This document shows, one piece after another, positions 1 through 6,824 of a stretch of 12,076 nucleotides of DNA. Both the position numbers and the translations under genes were made by a program. The notes below the pieces were generated by a model. The model was given only the letters and a program-made list of their open reading frames with translations. It ran no database searches and was not told the DNA's origin. The stretch's first letter is position 1. Every line of letters starts with the position of its first letter. Source of the DNA: PALSA-555 sp036521915 (GTDB lineage: Bacteria; Actinomycetota; Acidimicrobiia; IMCC26256; PALSA-555); NCBI GenBank assembly GCA_036521915.1, contig DATDGU010000308.1:1-12076 (forward strand), given 5' to 3'.

Positions 1-7
1 CGAGCAG

Positions 8-13
8 TAGCGT
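8..13 (+). promoter_or_regulatory. Putative -10 hexamer (TAGCGT) of uppS, leaderless spacing
   Basis: TAGCGT fits the TANNNT pattern of housekeeping -10 elements and is followed by six bases and then the uppS ATG, so a transcript would begin at or next to the start codon. No Shine-Dalgarno sequence lies between. The window begins only seven bases upstream, so a -35 element cannot be judged. The call rests mainly on the same arrangement recurring at recO and dgt. Confidence 0.35.
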
Positions 14-19
14 GCGCGC

Positions 20-745
20 ATGGCCGGCCTCGACCGTGATCGTGTGCCCCGCCACGTCGCCATCGTCATGGACGGCAACGGGCGCTGGGCGCGACAGCGC
101 GGCCTGAAGCGCACCGATGGACACGCGGCGGGCGAGGAGGCGCTCTTCGACACGGTCGACGGGGGTCTCGAGATCGGGCTGTCGTGGCTCACCGTGTTCG
201 CCTTCTCCACCGAGAACTGGCGACGTCCGCTCGACGAGGTCCAGTTCCTCATGCGGTTCAACGAATCGCTGCTGCTGCGGCGCCGTGACGACCTGCACGA
301 GCGCGGCGTGCGGGTGCGCTTCATCGGCCGTCGGGGTGGGCGGGTGCCGCAGCGGGTACGGCGCCACATCGCCGACACCGAGGCGATGACGGCGCACAAC
401 CGGCGGATGACGCTGACGTTCGCGTTCAACTATGGCGGCCGCGCCGAGCTCGTCGACGCGACCCGTCAGATCGCCACCGAGGTCGCCGAGGGAAGGTTGT
501 CGCCCGACCGCGTGAACGACCGGGTGCTCGCGCGCCACCTCTACGCCCCGGACATGCCCGACCCCGACCTGCTCGTGCGCACCTCCGGCGAGTACCGCAT
601 CTCGAACTTCTTGCTGTGGCAGCTCGCGTACGCCGAGCTGGTGTTCACCGACGTCTTGTGGCCCGACTTCCGTCGCCAGGACCTCTTCGACGCGATCGCC
701 AAGTACCAGGGGCGGGACCGCCGCTTCGGCGCCATCGACGAGTGA
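20..745 (+). CDS. uppS: Isoprenyl transferase (undecaprenyl diphosphate synthase family)
   Basis: Cis-prenyltransferase that adds isopentenyl diphosphate units in Z configuration to an allylic primer, making the polyprenyl diphosphate carrier used for peptidoglycan and other wall polymers; it acts at the inner face of the membrane. The 241-residue product has the family's usual length. Seen in order: the diphosphate-binding motif VMDGNGRWA with catalytic Asp18, FAFSTENW near residues 61-68, and the C-terminal RTSGEYRISNF block (Arg187 to Phe197) that binds isopentenyl diphosphate, followed by AELVFTDVLWPDF. The ATG at 20 is supported by an in-frame TAG at 8-10, so the protein cannot extend much further upstream. 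recO follows after 39 bases. Product chain length cannot be read from the sequence; in actinobacteria it may be C50 or C55 or a shorter intermediate. Confidence 0.95.
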   Translation: MAGLDRDRVPRHVAIVMDGNGRWARQRGLKRTDGHAAGEEALFDTVDGGLEIGLSWLTVFAFSTENWRRPLDEVQFLMRFNESLLLRRRDDLHERGVRVRFIGRRGGRVPQRVRRHIADTEAMTAHNRRMTLTFAFNYGGRAELVDATRQIATEVAEGRLSPDRVNDRVLARHLYAPDMPDPDLLVRTSGEYRISNFLLWQLAYAELVFTDVLWPDFRRQDLFDAIAKYQGRDRRFGAIDE

Positions 746-772
746 CCGGCCCCGAAACCACACGTCTGTAGT

Positions 773-778
773 TACACT
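773..778 (+). promoter_or_regulatory. Putative -10 hexamer (TACACT) of recO, leaderless spacing
   Basis: TACACT lies in the 39-base uppS-recO gap and is followed by exactly six bases and then the GTG start of recO, placing the expected transcription start on the start codon itself. There is no Shine-Dalgarno sequence before the GTG and no convincing -35 element about 17 bases upstream, which is common for actinobacterial promoters. The local A/T content around 755-778 is clearly higher than in the flanking coding sequence. Confidence 0.5.
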
Positions 779-784
779 CGGCCG

Positions 785-1504
785 GTGAGCCTCTATCGGG
801 ACCAGGGCGTCGTGCTCCGCACGATCAAGCTCGGGGAGGCCGACCGGATCGTCACGCTCCTCACCCGCGGGCAGGGCAAGGTCCGGGCCGTCGCGAAGGG
901 CGTGCGCAAGACGGCGAGCCGCTTCGGGGCCCGCCTCGAGCCGACGAGCCACGTCGCCTGCCAGTGCTACCGGGGCCGCGAGCTCGACATCGTCACCCAG
1001 GTCGAGACCATCGACGCGCACCGGCGCCTCCGCGAGCACTACGGCTGCCTCACCCACGCCGTGTCGATGCTCGAGGCGGTCGATCAGGTGGCGCTCGAGC
1101 GCGAGCCCAACCCCGCGCTCTACCGGATGCTCGTCCGCGCGCTGCGCACCCTCGCGGACCGGCCGTCGCCCATCGTGAGCACCGCGTTCTTCTGGAAGCT
1201 GCTCGCCCTCGAGGGGTTCCAGCCCCTCGTCGACTCCTGCGCCCGCTGCGGCGACGAGGCCGGCCCGTTCCCGGGCTTCGACCTCGACGAGGGCGGCGTC
1301 CTCTGCGAGGGGTGCAGCGTGGCCGGGCGCTTCCGGCTCGAGCCCGCGGCGTCCGCCACCCTCGGCGACCTGCTCGGGGGGCGCATCGCCCAGGTGCTGG
1401 CCGACCCGCCGCCGCCACCCGTGCTCGCCGACGTCGAGCGCCTCGCCATCCGCGCCCTCGAGTACCACTCCGAGCGACGACTCCGAAGCGCCGCGCTGCT
1501 CTGA
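785..1504 (+). CDS. recO: DNA repair protein RecO
   Basis: Recombination mediator of the RecFOR pathway; with RecR it helps load RecA onto SSB-coated single-stranded DNA and anneals complementary strands. The 239-residue product starts with the typical OB-fold entry (YRDQGVVLRTIKLGEADRIV, residues 4-23) and GVRKTASRFGARLEP (about 39-53). A helical middle domain follows. Two CxxC pairs (Cys152/Cys155 in CARC and Cys174/Cys177 in CEGC) form the zinc knuckle present in many RecO proteins. The GTG start at 785 fits the family N-terminus and sits six bases after a TACACT hexamer, so translation is probably from a leaderless message. Its position next to uppS is a familiar actinobacterial arrangement, although the order of the two genes varies between lineages. 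Confidence 0.95.
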   Translation: MSLYRDQGVVLRTIKLGEADRIVTLLTRGQGKVRAVAKGVRKTASRFGARLEPTSHVACQCYRGRELDIVTQVETIDAHRRLREHYGCLTHAVSMLEAVDQVALEREPNPALYRMLVRALRTLADRPSPIVSTAFFWKLLALEGFQPLVDSCARCGDEAGPFPGFDLDEGGVLCEGCSVAGRFRLEPAASATLGDLLGGRIAQVLADPPPPPVLADVERLAIRALEYHSERRLRSAALL

Positions 1505-1509
1505 GCGGA

Positions 1510-1540
1510 ACCGGTGCGGGGCGCCCGCAGGGCAGCCGGT
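1510..1540 (+). terminator. Hairpin in the recO-glyS gap (possible weak terminator)
   Basis: An inner stem TGCGGG/CCCGCA (1515-1520 with 1524-1529) has a three-base loop, and an outer stem ACCGG/CCGGT (1510-1514 with 1536-1540) closes around it with a six-base bulge. There is no T run afterwards, so it is not a canonical intrinsic terminator. Its last base is the first T of the putative glyS -10 hexamer, so it could separate recO from glyS transcription or simply be a by-product of high GC. Confidence 0.3.
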
Positions 1541-1545
1541 ACGAT
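1540..1545 (+). promoter_or_regulatory. Putative -10 hexamer (TACGAT) of glyS
   Basis: TACGAT ends 11 bases before the glyS ATG, which would give a leader of only about five bases. The intervening sequence (CCCAAGTTCCT) contains no Shine-Dalgarno sequence. The hexamer matches TANNNT with a good TA..AT pattern, but no -35 element is visible. The spacing is longer than at recO or dgt, so this is a near-leaderless promoter at best. Confidence 0.4.
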
Positions 1546-1556
1546 CCCAAGTTCCT

Positions 1557-2867
1557 ATGGCGAAGCCGGACCTGATGGCGCGCGTCGTCAACCTGTGCAA
1601 GCGCCGCGGCTTCGTGTTCCCCTCGAGCGAGCTCTACGGCGGCTTCCGATCCACCTGGGACTACGGGCCCGTCGGGGTGCTGCTGAAGCGCAACGTCAAG
1701 GACGCGTGGTGGCGCTCGATGGTCCAGCTGCGCGACGACATCGTCGGGCTCGACGCCGCGATCCTCATGGCCCCCCAGGTGTGGGAGGCGAGCGGCCACG
1801 TCGCCACGTTCACCGACCCGCTCGTCGACTGCCGCCACTGCCAGCACCGCTTCCGCGCCGACCATCTGCCCCCGTCAGGGGCCTGCCCCGACTGCGGCAC
1901 GACCGACGGGTTCACCGAGGCCCGCGACTTCAACCTCATGTTCCAGACCCACGTCGGCCCGGTCGCCGACGACGCGTCGGTCGCGTACCTGCGGCCCGAG
2001 ACCGCCCAGGGGATCTTCGTCAACTTCGCCAACGTCCAGACCACGTCGCGCAAGAAGCCGCCGTTCGGGATCGCCCAGATCGGCAAGTCGTTCCGCAACG
2101 AGATCACGCCCGGGAACTTCGTGTACCGGACCCGTGAGTTCGAGCAGATGGAGATGGAGTTCTTCGTCCCACCCGAGGACGCCGAGCGCTGGTTCGAGTA
2201 CTGGTGCGACACCCGGCTGCGCTGGTACGGCGAGTACGGGGTCCCCGAAGAACAGCTCCGCCTCCGGCCCCACGACCCCGACGAGCTCTCCCACTACTCC
2301 GTCGCGACCGCCGACGTGGAGTTCGACTTCCCGTGGGGCTGGGGCGAGCTCGAGGGGATCGCCAACCGCACCGACTACGACCTGCGCGCCCACATGGCCA
2401 GCTCGGGCCAGGACCTCTCCTACTACGACCAGGAGCACGAGCGCCGGTACGTGCCCCACGTCGTCGAGCCCGCGGCGGGCGCCGACCGGGCGACGCTCGC
2501 GTTTCTCCTCGCCGCGTACGCCGAGGAGGAGGTCGCGGGGGAGAAGCGCACCGTGCTGCATCTCGATCCCCGTCTCGCCCCGATCACGGTCGCGGTCCTG
2601 CCGCTGTCCCGCCACGAGCGGCTCGTGCCCGTCGCCGAGGAGGTCGCGGCCGCCCTCCGACCACACCTCATGATCGACGTCGATTCCGCGGGATCCATCG
2701 GCCGCCGCTACCGTCGTCAGGACGAGGTGGGCACCCCCTGGTGCGTCACCATCGACTTCGAGACACTCGACGACAAGGCCGTCACCGTGCGGGACCGAGA
2801 CACGATGGGCCAGGAGCGTCTGCCGATCGACGGCCTCGTCGACGCCCTCCGGGGGCGGCTCCCGTGA
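1557..2867 (+). CDS. glyS: Glycine--tRNA ligase, single-chain (alpha2) type
   Basis: Class II aminoacyl-tRNA synthetase that attaches glycine to tRNA-Gly in the cytoplasm. The 436-residue protein is the homodimeric, eukaryote/archaea-like form rather than the alpha2beta2 form. Seen in order: an N-terminal SSELYGGFRSTWDYGPVG motif (about 23-40), a zinc ribbon with Cys92/Cys95 and Cys110/Cys113, RPETAQG (146-152), class II motif 2 starting FRNE (179-182) and continuing through REFEQMEMEFF, motif 3 as GADR (308-311), and a C-terminal anticodon-binding domain opening with LAPITVAVLPLSRHERL. It is slightly short for the family but complete. The ATG at 1557 has no ribosome-binding site and lies just after a -10-like hexamer. 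The last codon overlaps the next gene by four bases (GTGA), implying co-translation. Confidence 0.96.
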   Translation: MAKPDLMARVVNLCKRRGFVFPSSELYGGFRSTWDYGPVGVLLKRNVKDAWWRSMVQLRDDIVGLDAAILMAPQVWEASGHVATFTDPLVDCRHCQHRFRADHLPPSGACPDCGTTDGFTEARDFNLMFQTHVGPVADDASVAYLRPETAQGIFVNFANVQTTSRKKPPFGIAQIGKSFRNEITPGNFVYRTREFEQMEMEFFVPPEDAERWFEYWCDTRLRWYGEYGVPEEQLRLRPHDPDELSHYSVATADVEFDFPWGWGELEGIANRTDYDLRAHMASSGQDLSYYDQEHERRYVPHVVEPAAGADRATLAFLLAAYAEEEVAGEKRTVLHLDPRLAPITVAVLPLSRHERLVPVAEEVAAALRPHLMIDVDSAGSIGRRYRRQDEVGTPWCVTIDFETLDDKAVTVRDRDTMGQERLPIDGLVDALRGRLP

Positions 2868-3694
2868 GCGACGACCAGACCCACTACGAGCTGCTGGAGG
2901 TCGAGCCGGACGCGCCGAAGGAGGAGATCCGCTCCGCCTATCAGGCCAAGCTCGCCAACGTCCGCGCCGCGCGCGACAAAGAAGAGGAGACGAGGAAGCC
3001 CTCCGAAACCGTCATCCGGACTGCCCGGGAGGAGGAGGCGCGTCTGCGCGCCGCGTGGCAGGTCCTGAGCGACCCGATCCAGCGGCAGCGCTACGACGAC
3101 CGGGTGCTCGTCCACGAGGACGACGGCGCCGGTGCCGACGACGAGGTCGACTTCGAGGACCCCGACGCCGCGCTCGTCCCGGCCGAACGGACGCCCGCCC
3201 GCCGTGGCGGCACCCCGGCGAAGGTCGCCGCCGAGGGCCTCGAGATCCCGAGCACCGGGCGGCGCCTCACCGCCGCCGCGATCGACGGCATCACGCTCCT
3301 CGCGGTGTGGGCGGTGATCGTGTACCCGATCACGCTCGGCGGGAACCTGACGTCGGGGCTTCCCGCGTTCATCACCGAGGTCGGGACCATGGAGTTCCTA
3401 ATCCTCGTCTACCTCATCCTCCCGACGGCCTGGACCGGTCAGACGCTCGGGAAGCGTTACACGTACTGCATGGTCGTCGACCGGGCCACCGGCCAGCTGC
3501 CCACGATCGGCCAGGTCATCCGGCGCTACATCGTCCCGGCGTTCGCGTTCGCGCTCCTTGTCACGACCGGCGCGGTGATCGCGCTCATCTACGGGCTCTC
3601 GTTCCTCATGAACCGCGACCAGGTGTCGCTCGCCGACCGGCTGGCCCGGACGGCCGTCGTCATCGCCCGCTACAAGCCGGAGCGTCTCGCCTGA
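2864..3694 (+). CDS. J-like domain fused to RDD-family membrane protein
   Basis: Predicted 276-residue membrane protein. Residues 1 to about 80 look like a DnaJ J-domain: HYELLEVEPDAPKEEIRSAY at the start and AAWQVLSDPIQRQRYDD at the end. However, the HPD tripeptide that stimulates DnaK is missing; that stretch is a long charged segment instead. An acidic, Pro-rich linker (about 84-125) follows. An RDD-family domain then begins with GRRLTAAAIDG (from residue 132), with membrane segments at roughly 138-155, 176-191 and 223-249, the family motif GQTLGKR, and a final ADRLARTAVV. The GTG start overlaps the glyS stop as GTGA; reading frame upstream of it is a shadow of glyS. Function is unknown: the RDD domain suggests transport or membrane sensing, and the J-like part may be a protein-protein contact rather than a co-chaperone. 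Confidence 0.85.
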   Translation: MSDDQTHYELLEVEPDAPKEEIRSAYQAKLANVRAARDKEEETRKPSETVIRTAREEEARLRAAWQVLSDPIQRQRYDDRVLVHEDDGAGADDEVDFEDPDAALVPAERTPARRGGTPAKVAAEGLEIPSTGRRLTAAAIDGITLLAVWAVIVYPITLGGNLTSGLPAFITEVGTMEFLILVYLILPTAWTGQTLGKRYTYCMVVDRATGQLPTIGQVIRRYIVPAFAFALLVTTGAVIALIYGLSFLMNRDQVSLADRLARTAVVIARYKPERLA

Positions 3695-3709
3695 TCCCTG
3701 CCGGGCGGG

Positions 3710-3723
3710 TCGAGGGGCCTCGA
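3710..3723 (+). repeat. Inverted repeat TCGAGG-GG-CCTCGA upstream of ppdK
   Basis: A perfect 6+6 inverted repeat with a two-base centre ends directly before the putative -10 hexamer of ppdK. The loop is too small for an RNA hairpin, so if it matters it is more likely a protein-binding site placed over the spacer or -35 region. A related half-site, GGCTCGA, follows at 3727-3733. In GC-rich DNA such repeats also arise by chance. Confidence 0.25.
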
Positions 3724-3729
3724 TAGGCT
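3724..3729 (+). promoter_or_regulatory. Putative -10 hexamer (TAGGCT) of ppdK
   Basis: TAGGCT matches TANNNT and lies 26 bases before the ppdK GTG, giving a predicted leader of about 20 bases. Unlike most starts in this window, this one has a real ribosome-binding site in the leader. No clear -35 element is seen. The 61-base gap between the RDD gene and ppdK is the longest between genes before dgt, which fits a separate transcription unit. Confidence 0.35.
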
Positions 3730-3745
3730 CGACGCAGCGGGAAAA

Positions 3746-3752
3746 GGGAGGG
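3746..3752 (+). promoter_or_regulatory. Shine-Dalgarno sequence of ppdK (GGGAGGG)
   Basis: GGGAGGG after an AAAA run lies three to four bases before the GTG at 3756. Spacing is a little short, but the purine tract stands out from the surrounding sequence and supports this GTG over the out-of-frame GTG at 3752. Confidence 0.5.
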
Positions 3753-3755
3753 TGC

Positions 3756-6392
3756 GTGCGCTACGTCCACGCGTTTGCGGAGGGCTCGAAGGAGCAGAAC
3801 TACCTGCTCGGCGGCAAGGGCGCCAACCTCGCCGAGATGACGAACCTCGGCCTGCCCGTCCCACCCGGCTTCACGATCACCACCGACGCCTGCAAGGCGT
3901 ACATGGCCGCCGGCGACGTGCTCCCCGACGGACTGCTCGACGAGGTCGCCGAGCACCTCGCGACGCTCGAGCAGCAGATGGACAAGCAGCTCGGCGATGA
4001 CAGCGACCCGCTCCTCGTCTCGGTGCGCTCCGGCGCCCCGTTCTCCATGCCCGGGATGATGGATACGGTCTTGAACCTCGGGCTGAACGACGTGTCGGTG
4101 AAGGGCCTCGCCAAGCAGACCGCGAACGACCGCTTCGCCTACGACTCGTACCGACGGTTCGTCCAGATGTTCGGCAAGATCGTGCTCGACATCCCCGGCG
4201 AGCGCTTCGAGGACGCGCTCGCCGAGCTGCGGACCCGGGAGGGCGTCGCCACCGATCCCGAGCTGAGCGCCGACGCGCTCGCCGGGCTCGTCGCGACGTT
4301 CCAGGGCATCGTGCGCCAGGCCGCCAACCTGGAGTTCCCCCAGCAGCCCACCGACCAGCTGCGCTTTGCGATCGAGGCCGTGTTCCGGTCCTGGAACGGC
4401 CGCCGGGCCCAGGACTACCGCCGCCTCGAGGGAATCCCCGACGACCTCGGCACCGCGGTGAACGTCCAGACGATGGTGTTCGGCAACAAGGGCGACGACT
4501 CGGGGACCGGCGTGGCGTTCACCCGCGACCCGGCGACCGGTGAGCACCGCCCCTACGGCGACTTCCTTGCCAACGCCCAGGGCGAGGACGTCGTCGCCGG
4601 CATCCGCACCACCGAGCCGCTCGACGGCATGGCCGCGCACTTCCCGGGACCCCACCGCGAGCTGCTCGACGTGATGCAACGACTCGAGTCGCACTACCAC
4701 GACATGTGCGACATCGAGTTCACGATGGAGCAGGGCCGGCTCTTCCTGCTCCAGACCCGCGTCGGGAAGCGCACCGCGGCCGCCGCGCTGCGCATGGCCG
4801 TCGACATGGAGCACGAGGGGCTCATCGACCGGCGCCAGGCCGTGCTGCGCGTGCAACCGACCCAGCTCGACCAGCTCCTCCACGCCCAGTTCGACCCGCA
4901 GGCCAAGTACACGGCGCTGACGAAGGGGCTGAACGCCTCGCCCGGCGCCGCCGTGGGCCGCGCCTGCTTCACCGCCGACGATGCGCAGGCGCGCGCCGAG
5001 GCCGGGGAGCGCGTCATCCTCGTGCGCCCCGAGACCTCGCCCGACGACCTCCACGGGATGATCGCCGCCGAGGGGATCCTCACGGCGCGTGGCGGGCTCG
5101 TCAGTCACGCCGCAGTGGTCGCGCGCGGGATGGGGAAGCCCGCGGTGTGCGGCGCGAACGAGCTCGACATCCGCGTCGACGCGGGCGAGGTGCGGGTCGG
5201 CGACACGGTCGTGCGCGCCGGGGAGGTGCTGTCGATCAACGGGACGACCGGCGAGGTCGTCGTCGGCGAGGTGCCGGTCATCACCCCCGAGCCGAGCGGC
5301 CCGTTCGACACCATCCTCGAGTGGGCCGACGAGTTCCGTCGCCTCGGCGTGCGCACGAACGCCGACCTGCCCGACGACGCGGCCGTGGCGCGCCGCTTCG
5401 GCGCGGAGGGGATCGGCCTGTGCCGCACCGAGCACATGTTCCTCGGCGACCGACTCCCGATCGTGCAGCGCTACATCCTCGCCACCGAGGAGCACGAGGC
5501 CCACGCCGCGCTGCAGGAGCTCGAGGCCCGCCAACGCAGCGACTTCGTCGGCGTCCTCGAGGCGATGGACGGGCTGCCGGTGACGGTGCGGCTCCTCGAC
5601 CCGCCGCTGCACGAGTTCCTGCCCGACGTCGAGGAGCTCCTCGTCCAGGACGCCCGCGGCCAGCTCGACGACAGCGGCCGGAAGCTGCTCCACGTCGCGG
5701 AGCAGTGGCGGGAGGCGAACCCGATGCTCGGCACCCGGGGCGTGCGCCTCGGCGTGCTGCGCCCGGCGCTGTACCGCACCCAGGTGCGCGCCCTGCTCGA
5801 CGCGGCGATGGAGCGCAAGCTGGCCGGCGGCGACCCGAAGGTCGAGATCATGATCCCGCTGACGGTGAGCCGCGCCGAGCTGGCGCTCGCCGTGTCGTGG
5901 GTCAGGGAGGTCAACGACGAGATGGCGTCGGAGACCTACGGGGCGAGCGGCGTCGACGTCGCGGTGGGCACGATGATCGAGACGCCACGGGCCGCGCTCG
6001 TCGCCGACGAGATCGCCGAGGTCGCGGACTTCTTCTCGTTCGGCACCAACGACCTCACGCAGATGACGTTCGGGTTCTCCCGCGACGACATCGAGGGCCG
6101 CTTCATGCCGCGCTACCTCGAGCTGGGACTGCTCCCGGCCAACCCGTTCGAGACGATCGACGTCGAAGGCGTCGGCGCGCTCGTCCGCACCGCCGTCGAG
6201 CTCGGGCGCAAGGCCCGGCCGGACCTCAAGCTCGGGATCTGCGGCGAGCACGGCGGCGACCCGGCGTCCGTCGCGTTCTGCCACGAGGTGGGTCTCGATT
6301 ACGTGTCGTGCTCGCCGTACCGGGTGCCGATCGCCCGGCTCGCCGCGGCGCACGCCGCGCTCGCGGCCCAGGGCCCGGCCAGCACCGCGTGA
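3756..6392 (+). CDS. ppdK: Pyruvate, phosphate dikinase
   Basis: Interconverts pyruvate + ATP + phosphate and phosphoenolpyruvate + AMP + pyrophosphate, linking glycolysis and gluconeogenesis. The 878-residue length is normal for the family. The N-terminal nucleotide-binding domain shows GGKGANLAEMTNLGLPVPPG near the start and SVRSGAPFSMPGMMDT (about 89-104). The swivelling phosphohistidine domain has ARGGLVSHAAVVARGMG with catalytic His451. The C-terminal PEP/pyruvate barrel shows GTMIETPRAAL, FFSFGTNDLTQM and GICGEHGGDP with catalytic Cys829. Position 449, two before His451, is Val where most PPDKs have the Thr that a PDRP-type regulatory protein phosphorylates. The GTG start is preceded by GGGAGGG. 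The stop overlaps the thioesterase start (GTGA). PEP synthase is excluded by the PPDK-type N-terminus and C-terminal motif. Confidence 0.96.
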   Translation: MRYVHAFAEGSKEQNYLLGGKGANLAEMTNLGLPVPPGFTITTDACKAYMAAGDVLPDGLLDEVAEHLATLEQQMDKQLGDDSDPLLVSVRSGAPFSMPGMMDTVLNLGLNDVSVKGLAKQTANDRFAYDSYRRFVQMFGKIVLDIPGERFEDALAELRTREGVATDPELSADALAGLVATFQGIVRQAANLEFPQQPTDQLRFAIEAVFRSWNGRRAQDYRRLEGIPDDLGTAVNVQTMVFGNKGDDSGTGVAFTRDPATGEHRPYGDFLANAQGEDVVAGIRTTEPLDGMAAHFPGPHRELLDVMQRLESHYHDMCDIEFTMEQGRLFLLQTRVGKRTAAAALRMAVDMEHEGLIDRRQAVLRVQPTQLDQLLHAQFDPQAKYTALTKGLNASPGAAVGRACFTADDAQARAEAGERVILVRPETSPDDLHGMIAAEGILTARGGLVSHAAVVARGMGKPAVCGANELDIRVDAGEVRVGDTVVRAGEVLSINGTTGEVVVGEVPVITPEPSGPFDTILEWADEFRRLGVRTNADLPDDAAVARRFGAEGIGLCRTEHMFLGDRLPIVQRYILATEEHEAHAALQELEARQRSDFVGVLEAMDGLPVTVRLLDPPLHEFLPDVEELLVQDARGQLDDSGRKLLHVAEQWREANPMLGTRGVRLGVLRPALYRTQVRALLDAAMERKLAGGDPKVEIMIPLTVSRAELALAVSWVREVNDEMASETYGASGVDVAVGTMIETPRAALVADEIAEVADFFSFGTNDLTQMTFGFSRDDIEGRFMPRYLELGLLPANPFETIDVEGVGALVRTAVELGRKARPDLKLGICGEHGGDPASVAFCHEVGLDYVSCSPYRVPIARLAAAHAALAAQGPASTA

Positions 6393-6808
6393 CGGCCGGC
6401 GCGGGACTGAACGCGCGGCAGGTCACCGAGTACCTCGACGAGGTGTGGCCCGGCGTGACGTCCTCGATGACGATCGAGGAGGTGGGCGGGCGGCGCGCCC
6501 GGGTCCGGACGCGCGTCGGCGACAACGGGCTGCGCCCCGGCGGCATCGTGAGCGGGCCGGTGCTCATGTCCCTCGCCGACAGCGCCGTCTGGGCGGCGAT
6601 CATCGGCGTGCTCCGCGACGCCGCGATGGCGGTCACGGTCAGCCTCACCATCCACTTCCTCCGTCCGGCGCCGCCCGGCGACGTGGTCGCCGAGGCCCAG
6701 CTCCACAAGGTCGGGCGGCGCCTCGCCACGGGCGACGTGCTCCTGTACGCCGAGGGGCAGGACGAGCCGGTGGCGCACGCCACGGTCACCTACGCCCTGC
6801 CCCAATGA
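6389..6808 (+). CDS. PaaI-family hotdog-fold thioesterase
   Basis: Predicted 139-residue acyl-CoA thioesterase of the PaaI/YdiI type, cytosolic, probably a tetramer as in the family. The signature is the segment LRPGGIVSGPVLMSLADSAV (about residues 51-70), where GGIVSGP starts the hotdog helix and the Asp in LADSA corresponds to the usual acidic catalytic residue. It is followed by strand segments VTVSLTIHFLRPAPPGD and GRRLATGDVLLY and ends with ATVTYALP, typical of the fold. The GTG start overlaps the ppdK stop by four bases, so it is almost certainly co-translated with ppdK; in the same frame upstream there is only ppdK shadow. Substrate cannot be inferred; linkage to ppdK hints at central carbon or aromatic acyl-CoA metabolism, but housekeeping clean-up of stray acyl-CoAs is equally possible. 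Confidence 0.85.
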   Translation: MTAGAGLNARQVTEYLDEVWPGVTSSMTIEEVGGRRARVRTRVGDNGLRPGGIVSGPVLMSLADSAVWAAIIGVLRDAAMAVTVSLTIHFLRPAPPGDVVAEAQLHKVGRRLATGDVLLYAEGQDEPVAHATVTYALPQ

Positions 6809-6824
6809 GCTGACCGGGGCAGCG

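Noticed and set aside
2204..2863. Upstream extension of the J-like/RDD frame through glyS
   Set aside because: Arg/Pro-rich shadow of glyS; the J-like head starts right at the GTG overlapping the glyS stop.
2884..3110. A genuine DnaJ co-chaperone
   Set aside because: HPD is missing and there is no G/F region, zinc finger or substrate-binding domain; only the ends of the J-domain pattern are present.
3660..6353. 897-codon open frame on the - strand opposite ppdK
   Set aside because: It is the antisense shadow of a long GC-rich gene; its product is a repetitive His/Arg/Asp/Glu/Val mixture with no domain, and ppdK covers the same bases with all its catalytic motifs.
4706..6388. Upstream extension of the thioesterase frame through ppdK
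   Set aside because: The extension is an Arg/Ala/Gly/Pro shadow of ppdK; hotdog sequence begins only after the GTG at 6389.
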